Shown: positions 9,300 to 19,946, counted from the first letter of the stretch. The stretch is DNA of 21,020 nucleotides from Dimargaris cristalligena (GCA_027576995.1 JANBQC010000501.1:1-21020); one strand, 5' to 3'. The notes: generated from the letters alone by a model not told the origin. Program-made: numbers and translations.

Positions 9300-12200
9300 A
9301 TGTCACGCCTTCTTCGAGCCAGCCGTTTAACCCTCCGTGCGGCATCCCCATTGACCAGAATTACTAACCACAGTAGTCCATTCGTCCGCTACTCCCCGGC
9401 GCCATTTCACCTCGCCATGGCCACTCGCGCTTTTTCCGATAAAGTCCAGGTAGGGTTGGTCACACCAAGGCCCGGGCAACCGATTCGGTTGTTTTAAATA
9501 GACGGTGTATTTATGAAAACTATTTGGCTATTCCGTCGAACTCCTTTAAGAATACTAGCAAGGAGGAAAGCTGGGCCACTCAATCTTTTCGTTCGCATAT
9601 GGCTGACCTCTTGCTTCTCGTATTGATTCTATTTCAATCAATATCTTCACCGATGCCATATGTATTACTTCTCCCGCCTCAACCCAGCTCAAAGACCCGA
9701 GTCTGTTCCGGGACAAATCCCTAATCAACAACCAGTGGGTAGCCAGTCCGTCCGGCGCTACCTTTCAGGTCGATGGCAAGTAGACCTCACACGCACACTT
9801 TACAGATGCACGCATCCACAGCATATTACATAAAGCTCCACCACTATGGGTATATTCTCACTTCTATCAAGATCCCTGAATCGGCATCATACCGTCTTCT
9901 ATCGGTGCCATCTATCTAACCCATCATGGTAGTTGTATAATCGGTGAATATTGACATCCATCAGATCCGGCCACTCTGCGAATCATCGGTAGTCTACCTG
10001 AATTAACGGCCACCGACACTGAAGAAGCCGTTGCGGCTGCCACTCGGGCATTTGAATCCTGGAGGCTAACATCGACCCGCGTAAGTAGGGTAGATTCATT
10101 ATTCAGTCACACCCTATACCGTATTTCCAAACAAAGCTACTTATTTATAAACATACCATCCCCTTTTATATACGAACCAATTTCCTATAGTCCCCGTTCC
10201 GAAGTGTCAAAGCAAGTCTTAATCCACATACTACTCTATATATGCCCATGATTACTTATTGCACCTATAGACTCGTTACGGCCTTTTAATGAAATGGCGC
10301 GACTTGATGTACGAAAACCTGGACGATCTAGCTGCGATTCTGACCCTCGAAAATGGCAAAGTAAGTTTTTATTAGCTGTGGTAATTAGTAGATACTCAGT
10401 GAAATCAAATCTATTCTGGTGATCATGACATAACCCCTCCCATACTACAGTATCTCACCGCTTTTGTTGCTGATTGTTTTTATGTAATACGTACCACCTC
10501 TAGCCATTGGAAGAAGTAAGTAGCCATACAAATAATACACGTACTGGATTATTATACAACTCGATTTAAGAGTTTGGATGGCCGACTAATTTCGCGGATT
10601 GGGCTATATTAACCCTATTGTATCGATTAATCTATAACAATTAAGGCGAAAGGCGAAATCAAATACGCCGCCTCATTCTTGGAATGGTTCGCTGAAGAGG
10701 CCAAGCGCATCGAGGGGGATATTTTAGCCAGCCCGGTGGTATCCCAGCGCCTCATGGTTATTAAACAACCAATTGGACCTGTAGCCCTCCTTACCCCCTG
10801 GAGTAAGTATAGTCAGAACTAGCTCTTGGTTCGATTTTCTAAACCAACCGGGATGAGCCCCTGGTATTTCCCAATTATCCAATATCAAGGGATTCTGGTA
10901 TTAAGCCTCTACTCGATTCGTACTAAATACACACGTATATATTTATGTTCCCCACCTGGTCATGGTGGTGGACCCATACACGTCTATATCTGCACTCTAG
11001 ATTTCCCGGCCGCAATGATTACCCGCAAGGTAAGTAATGTTTTTATAAATCGAAGTATTATCAATACAGCAGGGTGCCGAACCGATGGTATGGATCAACT
11101 CCGTGCTGAATGATGGAAGAACCTGATTGCATCGAGTCCTACGACACATTCTCATATTCCTATGATTATGGCTATATCTACATTTGTTGGCTTTTCGCTT
11201 GGCCATAACTTAGGTAGGCGCGGCTCTTGCTGCCGGCTGTACTGCCGTTATCAAACCAGGTAAGTGATCTTCCCAATAAATACTTGGTTGGTTATCAGCT
11301 TTGCGCATTGATAGGTGGTATCCAGCAATTCCGTGATTACCGTAGCTAGCTACATATTGCAATTCTGTTAAAGCATACCCTACTTTAATTATTTAAGGCG
11401 TATATTAATACCTCGGCTACTATCTATGTATATATGTGGTCAATAATTACTCAGCGGCGGAAACCCCTTACTCTGCCCTGGCGTTGGGCGAGCTCGCGCT
11501 AAGAGCGGGTATCCCCGAAGGGGTAGTCAACATTGTAACCACCAACGCCAATCTATCTGAAATTAGCCTGAAACTAACTACGCACCCGGCCATTAAGAAA
11601 GTGTCGTTCACGGGATCGGTAAGTAAGGTTATTAGGATAGGAATTACAAACACAACGACAACCAAAGCACCGTACTACCACCTTTATGCCCCTGCTTACC
11701 AGTAGATAGGCGTCATCACTTAGGAAAGGAGGCCGAATTCTCATTAATACATTGCTATTTCAATATCCGTCCCACTATCAATTCATCTATATACCCTGGC
11801 GTACAGACACGCATTGGCCAACTGATTATGAAACAATCAGCCAGCACCCTCAAGAAGCTATCCCTCGAGCTGGGTGGCAATGCCTCGTTTATTGTTTTTG
11901 AGGACGCCGATATTGACCAGGCTGTCGAAGGGGCGATTTCCACCAAATTCCGCAACAACGGCCAGACCTGTGTGTGCGCCAACCGATTCTACATCCACGA
12001 TTCCATTTACGACACCTTCGCCGAGCGGTTCAGCGCGAAGGTGGAAGCCCTGCGGGTGGGCAATGGCTTTGCGCCCGGGGTCCAGCTGGGCCCCCTTATC
12101 CACCAGGGGGCGGTGGCCAAAGTGCGCCACCAAATCCGGGATGCCGTAGCCAAGGGGGCCCGCGTCGTCACAGGGGGCCAGGCCCGACCCACCCCCGGCG

Positions 12201-12601
12201 ACGGCGGTGAAAATAGTGGCGACGACGGCAGTCCAAAAATCGAGGGCAACTTCTTCGAGCCTACCGTACTGGTGGATGTGTCCACCGATATGTTCGTCCA
12301 CTCCGAGGAAACGTTCGGCCCCGTGGCGCCGCTCTTCCGTTTCCACGACGAGGCCCAGGTCGTGCAATGGGCCAACGACTGCGACGTGGGGTTGGCTTCG
12401 TATTTTTACACCCGGGACCTATCGCGGGCCTGGCGGGTCGCGGAGCAACTGGAAACCGGCATGGTCGGTGTGAATACGGGCAACATTAGCATGGACGCAG
12501 CCCCCTTTGGAGGGGTCAAGCAGTCCGGGTTCGGGCGGGAAGGCAGTAAATACGGAATTGCCGAGTATCTCAACATCAAATATATCAACATGAATGTATA
12601 A
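9300..12601 (+). CDS. Succinate-semialdehyde dehydrogenase, mitochondrial, ten exons
   Basis: Oxidises succinate semialdehyde to succinate with NAD(P)+, closing the GABA shunt. Exons joined by reading frame and family alignment: 9300-9449, 9688-9775, 9965-10080, 10271-10360, 10504-10515, 10646-10802, 11001-11029, 11214-11259, 11455-11618, 11807-12601, giving 548 residues. Residues 1-50 are rich in Arg and Ser with no acidic residue until D47, a likely mitochondrial presequence. Catalytic landmarks: N205 in NFPAAM, general base E305 in LELGGN, nucleophile C339 in GQTCVCANR; C341 matches the redox-switch partner cysteine known in SSADH. The end has GGVKQSGFGREGSKYG as in ALDH5/GabD. Oddities: intron 2 is GC-AG, exon 5 is 12 nt, and residues 409-431 form a Gly/Asp-rich insertion. 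A second ATG at codon 40 could give a cytosolic form. Relatives are yeast UGA2 and animal ALDH5A1. Confidence 0.93.
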
Positions 12602-12754
12602 GGCTGCGCGGACCTCGTCGGCACAACTATCGCGTGCGGGATTTTTTTATCTATTGTTGTTCGTGTAGGGCAATTCATCTCTAATTTTTATTATTGGTGC
12701 CTCAATTATATGACCAGTGACTTTATCGTTTTATTACAGGAGTTTTAGATAACC

Positions 12755-12760
12755 AATAAA
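12755..12760 (+). terminator. Polyadenylation signal of the SSADH gene
   Basis: AATAAA occurs about 155 bp after the SSADH stop codon, in AT-rich sequence before the decayed secreted-peptide copy begins. Confidence 0.4.
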
Positions 12761-12830
12761 AAAATGCTGTTCAGTACTGTTATATATCGGCAAAGTGCAG
12801 GAGAGGAATGCTGCATATAACCACAAGGAG

Positions 12831-13108
12831 ATGATCGAGCTATCCGGGGTAATATTTAATAGGCATGTTTCGACCAATAGGGTTGTCTATAATATATCGA
12901 CACTGAAGTCTGATAGTCAATGGCACTCGGGGGGGGATGCAGTTCAACAGACCCAACGCCCAAACGATAATGGTACTAGAGTCTACGATGTATTGAAGAA
13001 CTATGTTGCGGTATTCTGTAACAATATTTATCAAAAACAAAAATTAGAGAAACTGCGGGCAAGATATACTACATTTTAGATAATCAAAACAGGCCCAAGC
13101 ATGCGTAA
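12831..13108 (+). pseudogene. Decayed paralogue of the small secreted protein
   Basis: One frame carries RPN-x2-GT, then D-x2-KN-x-VA-x-FC-x2-IY, which matches residues 35-59 of the secreted protein at 4537-4785 at 14 of 25 positions, and the DNA is alignable too. After IY the match shifts frame: a net change of +2 (or -1) separates it from a tail resembling the LENRKK region of the intact copy, which ends at a TAA (13106-13108) in the same relative place. The open frame itself stops at 13079. Upstream there is no signal peptide in frame, and the sequence before RPN is about five codons shorter. This is most simply a broken copy. A GTAAGT at 13105 with a TACAG at 13211-13215 leaves open a spliced, altered gene. 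Confidence 0.6.
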
Positions 13109-14205
13109 GTCTGACCATTGCCGAAAATAAGACCAGGGGCACCGTTGGCCTATATTCCTAAATAAATATGTATATATTTAAATATATTCTACTGATTTTT
13201 CATTCACATTTACAGCAGCTGATTACGCCAATCGAACTCAATGCTGAGCAATGGTGGCCCAATTATCACTCCTACTAAAGGCACTGGTCCCGGTACCCTG
13301 CCATTAAAGCTCTAATATGTCTAATATTAGTGGAACTCCAGGAGTTGTGCCTCAAATATATATGGTGCCTAAAATTAGAGGTAAAACAGAGCTGGCCACC
13401 CCAAAAGTGGTACGGCTGGGTACTAGCAGATTTCGGTGCATTTACATGCTATTTCCATGTATATTGTGTTAGAAATCGAGTGACCTAATGTGATTCTCTA
13501 ATAGCTCTGTGAGGAGTATTTTATTCACCATCCGCCACTGCACCCCCCCTTCATTCTAATGGGCGTGTCCTCCATTCAATAAAACAACTCAACTGGCTGT
13601 TAGTTCCATTGCGGCTTTCTCTGATTCATTTCGACTTTTACTAGTGATTCTATTTCGATTCAATAAAGCCTGTATTTACCATTACTTTTAAATTACAGCA
13701 TTTTGGCCGAGGAAGTATTGTGAAGTAACCAAAAACCCAGTGCCCTTTACCCGAATACTTCGCTTTAAAACATTTTACGATTCGCGGGCTTAATCCCTAA
13801 AATAGCACTGCCATCCGCCCGGATTTATATATCTTACTATCAATAATTTACCGAAATTAACGTATCAATGAGCAACTAAATGTTTCAAATACGTATTTTT
13901 TTGATTTGGTGAGAGAACATGGTCTAGCAGATAAGTAGCCTCAACGTCAAGATCGAGAAATAATAATCTAAAACAAAGAATGAAAAATGACGTGGTAGGG
14001 GGCTGCTGAGATTTACTGGAACATGTCGTCGGTTTATCCGTGGCCGGAGGGGAGATTAGAGGTGGAGAAGAGAAGAGGAAAAGAGGGGAAATCTTTAGAG
14101 AGGACCATTATGTTGGCTTGGTGACCCGAGTCTCGGTCACCAAGACTTCTCCTCATTGAATAGCCGAGAACCGGGCATTATGATCTTCAATCAAAATTAC
14201 AGTAC
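12935..14205 (+). repeat. Right arm of the ancient inverted duplication
   Basis: This aligns with the reverse complement of 3735-4720 (anchors are listed with the left arm). It is longer by roughly 0.3 kb, mainly between the paralogue and about 13720, where only short blocks still match. Similarity ends near 14205 on the far side and somewhere between the SSADH polyadenylation site and 12935 on the near side. The two arms enclose the thiolase and SSADH genes. Confidence 0.8.
14117..14144. repeat. 10-bp palindrome within the right duplication arm
   Basis: CTTGGTGACC at 14117-14126 is the exact reverse complement of 14135-14144, around an 8-base centre. An alternative register pairs CCGAG with CTCGG. 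The left arm has the same surrounding sequence near 3800-3815 but lacks about nine bases that complete the palindrome, so it arose by a local insertion here or was lost there. Confidence 0.65.
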
Positions 14206-16402
14206 TGACCATTTGCCTATAAAGACTAGATCATCTTGTATTGCGCGGGATTTCTCTTTGTCTATTATCTTGGCATTTTTCGCCTTGATGTTCGTCTTCG
14301 CTTCCTCTGGTTCAGAATATGTCCTCCTCCATCCTACTCCTCTCTCATACCCCTTGTATATATTTAATTAAAATCCACCACTCTGCTGGAAATATCCTGC
14401 TGTAACCTCATAAAAGGCATGGCCCTCTTCTGTCGGTCTGTCGGTGAGAATGGACAAAAACCCATGCTTATGTCTACCAGTAGCCAGTTTTCCCCAAACA
14501 AGAGAATCCAGCATTACTACCGACAAAATCCGTGGTAGGACTAATAACGTAGCTTATTTAACTGTACCAATGAGTAAGTTGGTCCGCCTCCCCCCGTTTG
14601 GCCCAGATGGATACCATCTCTACTTGTTCGTTTTCGAGTAAGCACCCATTTTCTTTACTACCCGCATTTGTTTTGGAAGCTATTTTCCCCAAAGAAGCTC
14701 CAAATTATCGCTGTCAATGGGAAGTTTGGGCCTTGTACACTTTAGTATTCCGTTTTATGATAAAAGCAGCACCATCTACTCCTCCAAGGCCCGCCCACGT
14801 GCATTGGTGTAAATATTATATTAGTCAATCACGTAACTATCGCACTTGAGTCCATTGGATAGGCACCTACTTGATTGGGCGTACCTGTTAACCTAGACTA
14901 ATTAGCCAGGAGGGAATGTCAATTTATATGACCTTGCCTTACTATAAGTTACTAAATAATATGGGTGTGTAAAGAGACTTGCATAAATGCTAGAAATATG
15001 GTGTCAGTTCTTAGGGTAATATAAGGACAATGTCTACACAGATCTGGGATGTCGAAGTAGACAGTTGCTATAGGAATCAGGTTTCTTAAAGGATAACCAT
15101 TAGCTACTTGGCAGAATAGATAAGAAATGTGTTAATTGCGTCCCTCTTAATCGTGGGGAATTGAGGAAGTCACTCCCAGGCAATTCATCGTCTTGGTCTA
15201 AGGCCTACTTGGTAAACCTGACATTCTGGCCTGTTCAGTGCGGTCCCCATATGGGGCAGCCCTACTACTATATCCTATTGTAAAACAAACTTTTGTTACC
15301 AACTATAATCCTAACAGTTAAGTATGTTATTCATAACTTTCAGTTAACATTTTCAGTACTGAATTACTTGATTTTTGTATTGAGACTCTTCCGCCGTTTT
15401 GTAAGATGTAGTGACATTTATCCACTTTCATGGTTTTTCGCTTTGCATCCAAAGTTACGCCAATACCATACGATAATTAGTGTATTATACTGCTAGTGAC
15501 GAATATTTAGAGCCATCCGTATTCTCCTCGCTCTCCTATTAGCATTTATGCATTTATAATGGTCATTGCTGGATGTAGACATTCGCCCATTTAGCCTTGA
15601 CAACTACACTCGCACAGTCATGGGGTGAAGACAGTGGTAGTATTCAGATAAATGAAAAAGTCCTTCTAGGGCTGATAAGCCAAACGAGTCAGCCAAAAAT
15701 AGTCTATAGTGGCTTATATTAGAATATCTCGAACTTCTGGTGATAGGCTAAAAAAATTCAATAGTATCATACTTGACTATATGGGAGAGGTTCAACCAAG
15801 CTGTGCAACGAAAAATCCGTTGGATGAAGTGAATATCACTGGTTAAAAATAAATCTCCCGTATATTACCCCATACATGTATCATTTAAAACCCTATACAG
15901 CTGGGCCGCATTTCACCCATATGGTTGGGGTGGCACCGGGCCAATCAATGGACACCTGTGGTTGTGAAATAGGGAAACATCGGCAACGAGGGAAAGGGCA
16001 TTGGGTGGACCCATAGGTCCACAAGTCGAACCATATATTATCCTGTAACAGCCGTCTCAACCACCAGCAACTGTGGCTTAGTTCTACGTCCTTCCGGGTA
16101 TTATGGGAGAGAAGGGGGTTGGAGCAATCTGCTATAGGACTTCCAGGGATAGATGCCAGATGAAGTGCATTCACAAGGTGATGGCTATATTTTTGTAATA
16201 TTGCCACCCAACCAATATATGTACCCGAGCACACCATGTACCCCCATATAAGACTTGGTGAAGGTACTCTCATACTTTAGTGTTACCGATCTACGCCTAA
16301 TAATTGACCTGGGAGTGAAGAGAATATAGCGAATTGGCCCTTTGGAACTATTCAATTCATTAAAAATCCAGGGAGAACAGGCGGATTTCTCTTTTTGAGG
16401 TG
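14206..16402. other. Gene-poor intergenic stretch
   Basis: I could not recognise any gene. The longest frame is 126 codons on the minus strand (15893-16273) with an ATG and eight cysteines, but it has no signal peptide, no domain I know, and lies against the promoter of the next gene. Frames at 14156-14371, 14444-14641 and 14598-14849 look like chance, the first one overlapping the end of the duplication arm. Confidence 0.35.
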
Positions 16403-16410
16403 TATAAATA
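16403..16410 (+). promoter_or_regulatory. TATA box of the zinc-finger gene
   Basis: TATAAATA lies about 220 bp upstream of the ATG at 16631. The DNA between them is rich in C and T, as in the leaders of the other genes in this window. Confidence 0.55.
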
Positions 16411-16630
16411 GACATAGCTTCGCCCCCCGTATTCAACGGCCATCTACTCCATCATCCACTACACCTGGGATACACCGTGAACAACTTTATTGCCCGCAAA
16501 TTATTCGCCACATTAGTTCTTCGCCTCCAACTACTTCACCGCACTATTCCTTTTTTTCTTGACAGGAACTCCCGCCCGCCCAACTTAGCTGTCTTTACTT
16601 TTATACCCTCCACTGTCTACCCTTAGCAAA

Positions 16631-17371
16631 ATGCGTCTCTTTGGAGTAACTTCCCTGCTCATCCTGGGCGCCCTCGCCCTCAGCCATGCCGCCGACCAGG
16701 ACAATCACGATATCAACTTGAATGACTTCGTCAATGCCAGAAGCCCTGAAATTGGATACGAAGATGCCATTACGGATCTGATCCAAGGCCCCTTTTTTAG
16801 GGAAGCGACCTGGCAAGAAACTTCCGAGTACCTTGGAGGGCTTAACGGGAATGAGCTGACCATGTACATTGGTTTACTCGAACACTATATGGACGACGAG
16901 GAAGTTGAACGAGCCCACTTCAATGAACAGGAAACATCCCTTGACTATATTGTTGGAGGTCACCACGAAGATTCGGTGGTCAACACAGCACGCTACCGGG
17001 CCGAGGCCAGTGGTTCTGGCTCGGGAAGTAGTAACCGCTCGGCCCAGACACTCCGACCTCTCGCTCCCAAAACATCGCACGGAATCCCCGCCGATGTGCA
17101 AGCATGGGTTGGCCATATGCAGCCCATCTATGAGCAAATGAAGAAGGATTTGAATCATCGCTTCGACTGTCCGGTATGTAAAAAAGAATTTACTCAGCGC
17201 TATGCTCGCGATCGTCATCTGCGCATTCACACAGGTGAAAAACCTTATGGTTGCGATCAGTGTGGTAAAGGATTCGCGCGTAAAGATAAACTAAATTTGC
17301 ATCAATTGAAAGACAAAAACTGCAGTCAAGGCGCAAACTGCCCCCCCGGCAATGAATCACACAAGCTATAA
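16631..17371 (+). CDS. Predicted secreted protein with two C2H2-type zinc fingers
   Basis: A 246-residue intronless protein. Residues 1-20 form a clear secretion signal: MR, a hydrophobic core LFGVTSLLILGALAL, and a likely cut after SHA. Residues 21-125 are acidic with no family I know, followed by a Gly/Ser linker (127-135). The C-terminal part holds finger 1 (C180, C183, H196, H200), the standard TGEKP linker at 201-205, then finger 2 (C208, C211, H224, C231), whose last ligand is Cys with six residues after the His. A basic tail end and eleven cysteine-free acidic residues near 88-100 are also visible. Tandem fingers with TGEKP normally bind DNA in the nucleus, so a signal peptide is unexpected. 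Known precedents are nuclear effectors of plant-pathogenic fungi such as Magnaporthe MoHTR1 and MoHTR2. An ordinary transcription factor with a chance hydrophobic start is the alternative. Confidence 0.85.
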   Translation: MRLFGVTSLLILGALALSHAADQDNHDINLNDFVNARSPEIGYEDAITDLIQGPFFREATWQETSEYLGGLNGNELTMYIGLLEHYMDDEEVERAHFNEQETSLDYIVGGHHEDSVVNTARYRAEASGSGSGSSNRSAQTLRPLAPKTSHGIPADVQAWVGHMQPIYEQMKKDLNHRFDCPVCKKEFTQRYARDRHLRIHTGEKPYGCDQCGKGFARKDKLNLHQLKDKNCSQGANCPPGNESHKL

Positions 17372-17435
17372 GTAGGTAAAGCCAGTTGAGGTGTCTTATC
17401 ACTTTCAGGCAGTTTTGCTGACCGTAACCAGTGCG

Positions 17436-18793
17436 ATTTTTTGGTCCTACTACCTCTTGTTCAAGCCAACCTTTCCTTTAAAATGATTTTGTTAAACAAG
17501 CTAAATTGTGTTTTGGATTTGACCATTAAATGTAGAACTGGATAATACATAGCCACATTGTAATTGTGACTAGTGTATACTACACTAATTGAATAAATGG
17601 ATTATTGAAATATAAGTTTATCTTGTAATTATTTTGACTAGGCCCATTACCTTTGCTACATCTTTAATTTTTCTTAATTTATACTAACACATTTTCTACA
17701 GTGTCACTCATACTAACTAACTCCAATCTAGCCCAGTTAGCCTGTAACTATATAAAGCCATATTATGCCATACTACCCTTCCCTTAGCCATATATAGTAC
17801 TATAGGAATATTATATATTATTATATCTCCTTTCCAACCCAAGGCTCTGCCTTCCCACTACTCACTTAAGGGTTAACCCTATGACTCTTCCAGTGACTAT
17901 TAGGGTTTTTAGATACCAGTATCCTTTTATCTTAGTAGTATTCCTCATAGGATGCTCCCTCTAGAGCCATCTCTATATATAAATTATGGGGTTCTATTAT
18001 GGCCAATGTCAGACCTTCTAATCTAACTTAATCCAGACACTATACTATCCATCCCCATTAGGCCTTATAGTACCATATTAACCTTCCCATGGTCACCCCT
18101 AGTACTATGGGATAACCCTATATCATATAACTATTCCCCTTCCAGACTCCTTAGTTTGCACTAATTACTCCTGTGCTGATCTGATGACCCTTCTGGTTCC
18201 CAATAGAGTCTTCCAAGTCCTCATGGCCATCTGGTTGGCCTATTTATCTTACCTTAATCTTGGTAGTACCTTCTACTGGGGACCTCCCTTTAGAGTCATC
18301 CCCTGCATATATATAACCAACCCCCATTGGGACCGGTTCAATTCCTTAGCTTATTCTGACCCCCTAGTTTATCCCAATAAACCCTATATATGCTCACTCC
18401 CCTTATACCAACTAGTAAGTGTGCCCACTGCATAACCCTTATATGTACCTACATCCAGTAACCTTTACTAGTTAGTATTATGCCCTTACCTAATGCTAGG
18501 ACCCACTTGGCCAAGTCTAAGCCTCATCCACCATTAGAAGCCTATCCTTGGGACTCTTGATGGACTAAAAGGGGTTAACCCAGGTGATAGGCCCCACTTG
18601 GCCTGCTTAGTTATAATATAGTCCAACTAAACCACACCCATATGTAAGATTGGTCATAGGATATTGGTAAATCATATATAATAGTGCCAATAATTATGGT
18701 ATTATCCTATAGGCTAAACTATAAAAAAATAGCTCTAACCTACTATAGGTAAATATAATTAGATTTTATTAAATAATTATCCTTTGGGAACAT
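17436..18793. other. CpG desert without genes
   Basis: Reading line by line I find a single CpG (in GACCGG near 18335) in about 1.36 kb, though G and C are both common. The text is full of CCATTA, CCTTATAG, TAGTACTA and GGTTAACCC variants and looks like an old, decayed repeat region. No coding frame or defined terminus was recognised. Confidence 0.6.
17592..17597 (+). terminator. Polyadenylation signal of the zinc-finger gene
   Basis: AATAAA about 220 bp after the stop codon, in AT-rich sequence. No stronger candidate lies closer. Confidence 0.35.
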
Positions 18794-19946
18794 CGGGTTA
18801 TATGATGACGTCATATATTTATATCATGTCACTTTTAATTTTTATTATCAGATCAGATGGGTCAAAATGTAGTGAATTTTTAGAAATATATCCCCATTGA
18901 TGACCCTAGAAATAAAGGTATGTGCACTCAGACAAAAAAAAATCCAATGAACTGTCAGGGCAGTAGGTGATTGGATCATGAAGTTTTAATCCCGTGATTT
19001 GGGATAATCATAAATACTCATTGGCCAATGACTAGGAGGGAAAGTCATGTGATAATGGGGAAATATCACCTGCTTTTGTATGATTGGTCACAGGTTCCTT
19101 CCACTTGCAGGGGGATACAGAATAAATCGTTAATAAATACTCCATATCCCATGCTACTTGACACCAAAGAGTTTATGATAACTCCCCATCCTTCTGGACC
19201 CATAGAAAGCAGTACCACCACTAGAGTTTACTATCAGTTTATCTGATACTTACTTGGTATATACTTTACATTCATCCTTTGAGAATCTCTTCAACCATTC
19301 TTCTTTACTTGCTCCTTTATAAATCTGAATTGAGTCTTTGTTCAACATTACCAGTAAGCCTTAACTAGGGTTTTCCAACTCCATTTTCTTCTCTGACCCT
19401 CCTATTTACACCCTCTACTTACTTACCAGTCACTCTTTAATTTTGACTTTATTGGACTGCCAGGCCTTAGTTCTGTCCATATCTCCTAAAGGTCTTTTAG
19501 GTGAAACCCCTTTTTCTTTTTGGAAAGCATTCTTCGGTGACACAGCCCTTTTCCTAACCACAATTCGCTGTAGTCTTTTATTTTCAGGTCTTTGGCACCC
19601 CGAAGCTGAATCCATAGGCTTAACCCTAGAAGCCATTGAATAATCAGCGAGATTGACCCCCTCCCTCCATTTTCGTACTATATTCTTCTAGTGAATTTCT
19701 TTCCTTGTAAACTTCCCTTAGTCGAACTACTACAGGCCACCGTTCCTCCTTGATTCCTGGACAGGTGGAAATATTCCTTCACTCCGCATTTATCATTGCT
19801 TTTCCAACACCGTCGCTCGTTTTAGTGGATACCCGCTCCTTCCAATTGTTCAGCGCTTTCCAATCGGCTCTTCTTAATTGGCGCGTACTTCTCAGGGTAC
19901 ACCTAGCACAGCCCCCAAACCAGGCTTTTCGTCAATCTTTTATACA
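18794..19946. other. Intergenic region and C/T-rich leader of the chromodomain gene
   Basis: No gene was recognised. A TGACGTCA palindrome (the CRE/ATF-type site) is at 18806-18813 but is isolated. From about 19260 the plus strand becomes strongly pyrimidine-rich, and no ATG in any plus-strand frame occurs between about 19640 and 19946, which fits a promoter and 5' leader. Confidence 0.4.

Noticed and set aside
10826..11113. 95-codon plus-strand ORF within the SSADH gene
   Set aside because: It lies mainly in the intron at 10803-11000 and only by chance reads through the short exon 7 and into the next intron.
11858..12367. 169-codon minus-strand ORF opposite the last SSADH exon
   Set aside because: Also an antisense shadow of GC-rich coding sequence. 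The plus strand carries the conserved dehydrogenase motifs.
15893..16273. 126-codon minus-strand ORF with several cysteines
   Set aside because: No signal peptide, recognisable domain, promoter or relative in the window. It could still be real but I cannot support it.
17174..17197. GTATGT...CTCAG pair resembling a tiny intron in the zinc-finger gene
   Set aside because: At 24 nt it is too short to be spliced, and removal would delete the second cysteine of finger 1.
18806..18813. TGACGTCA palindrome as a CRE-type regulatory site
   Set aside because: A single 8-bp match more than 1 kb from any start codon is not enough to call a regulatory element.
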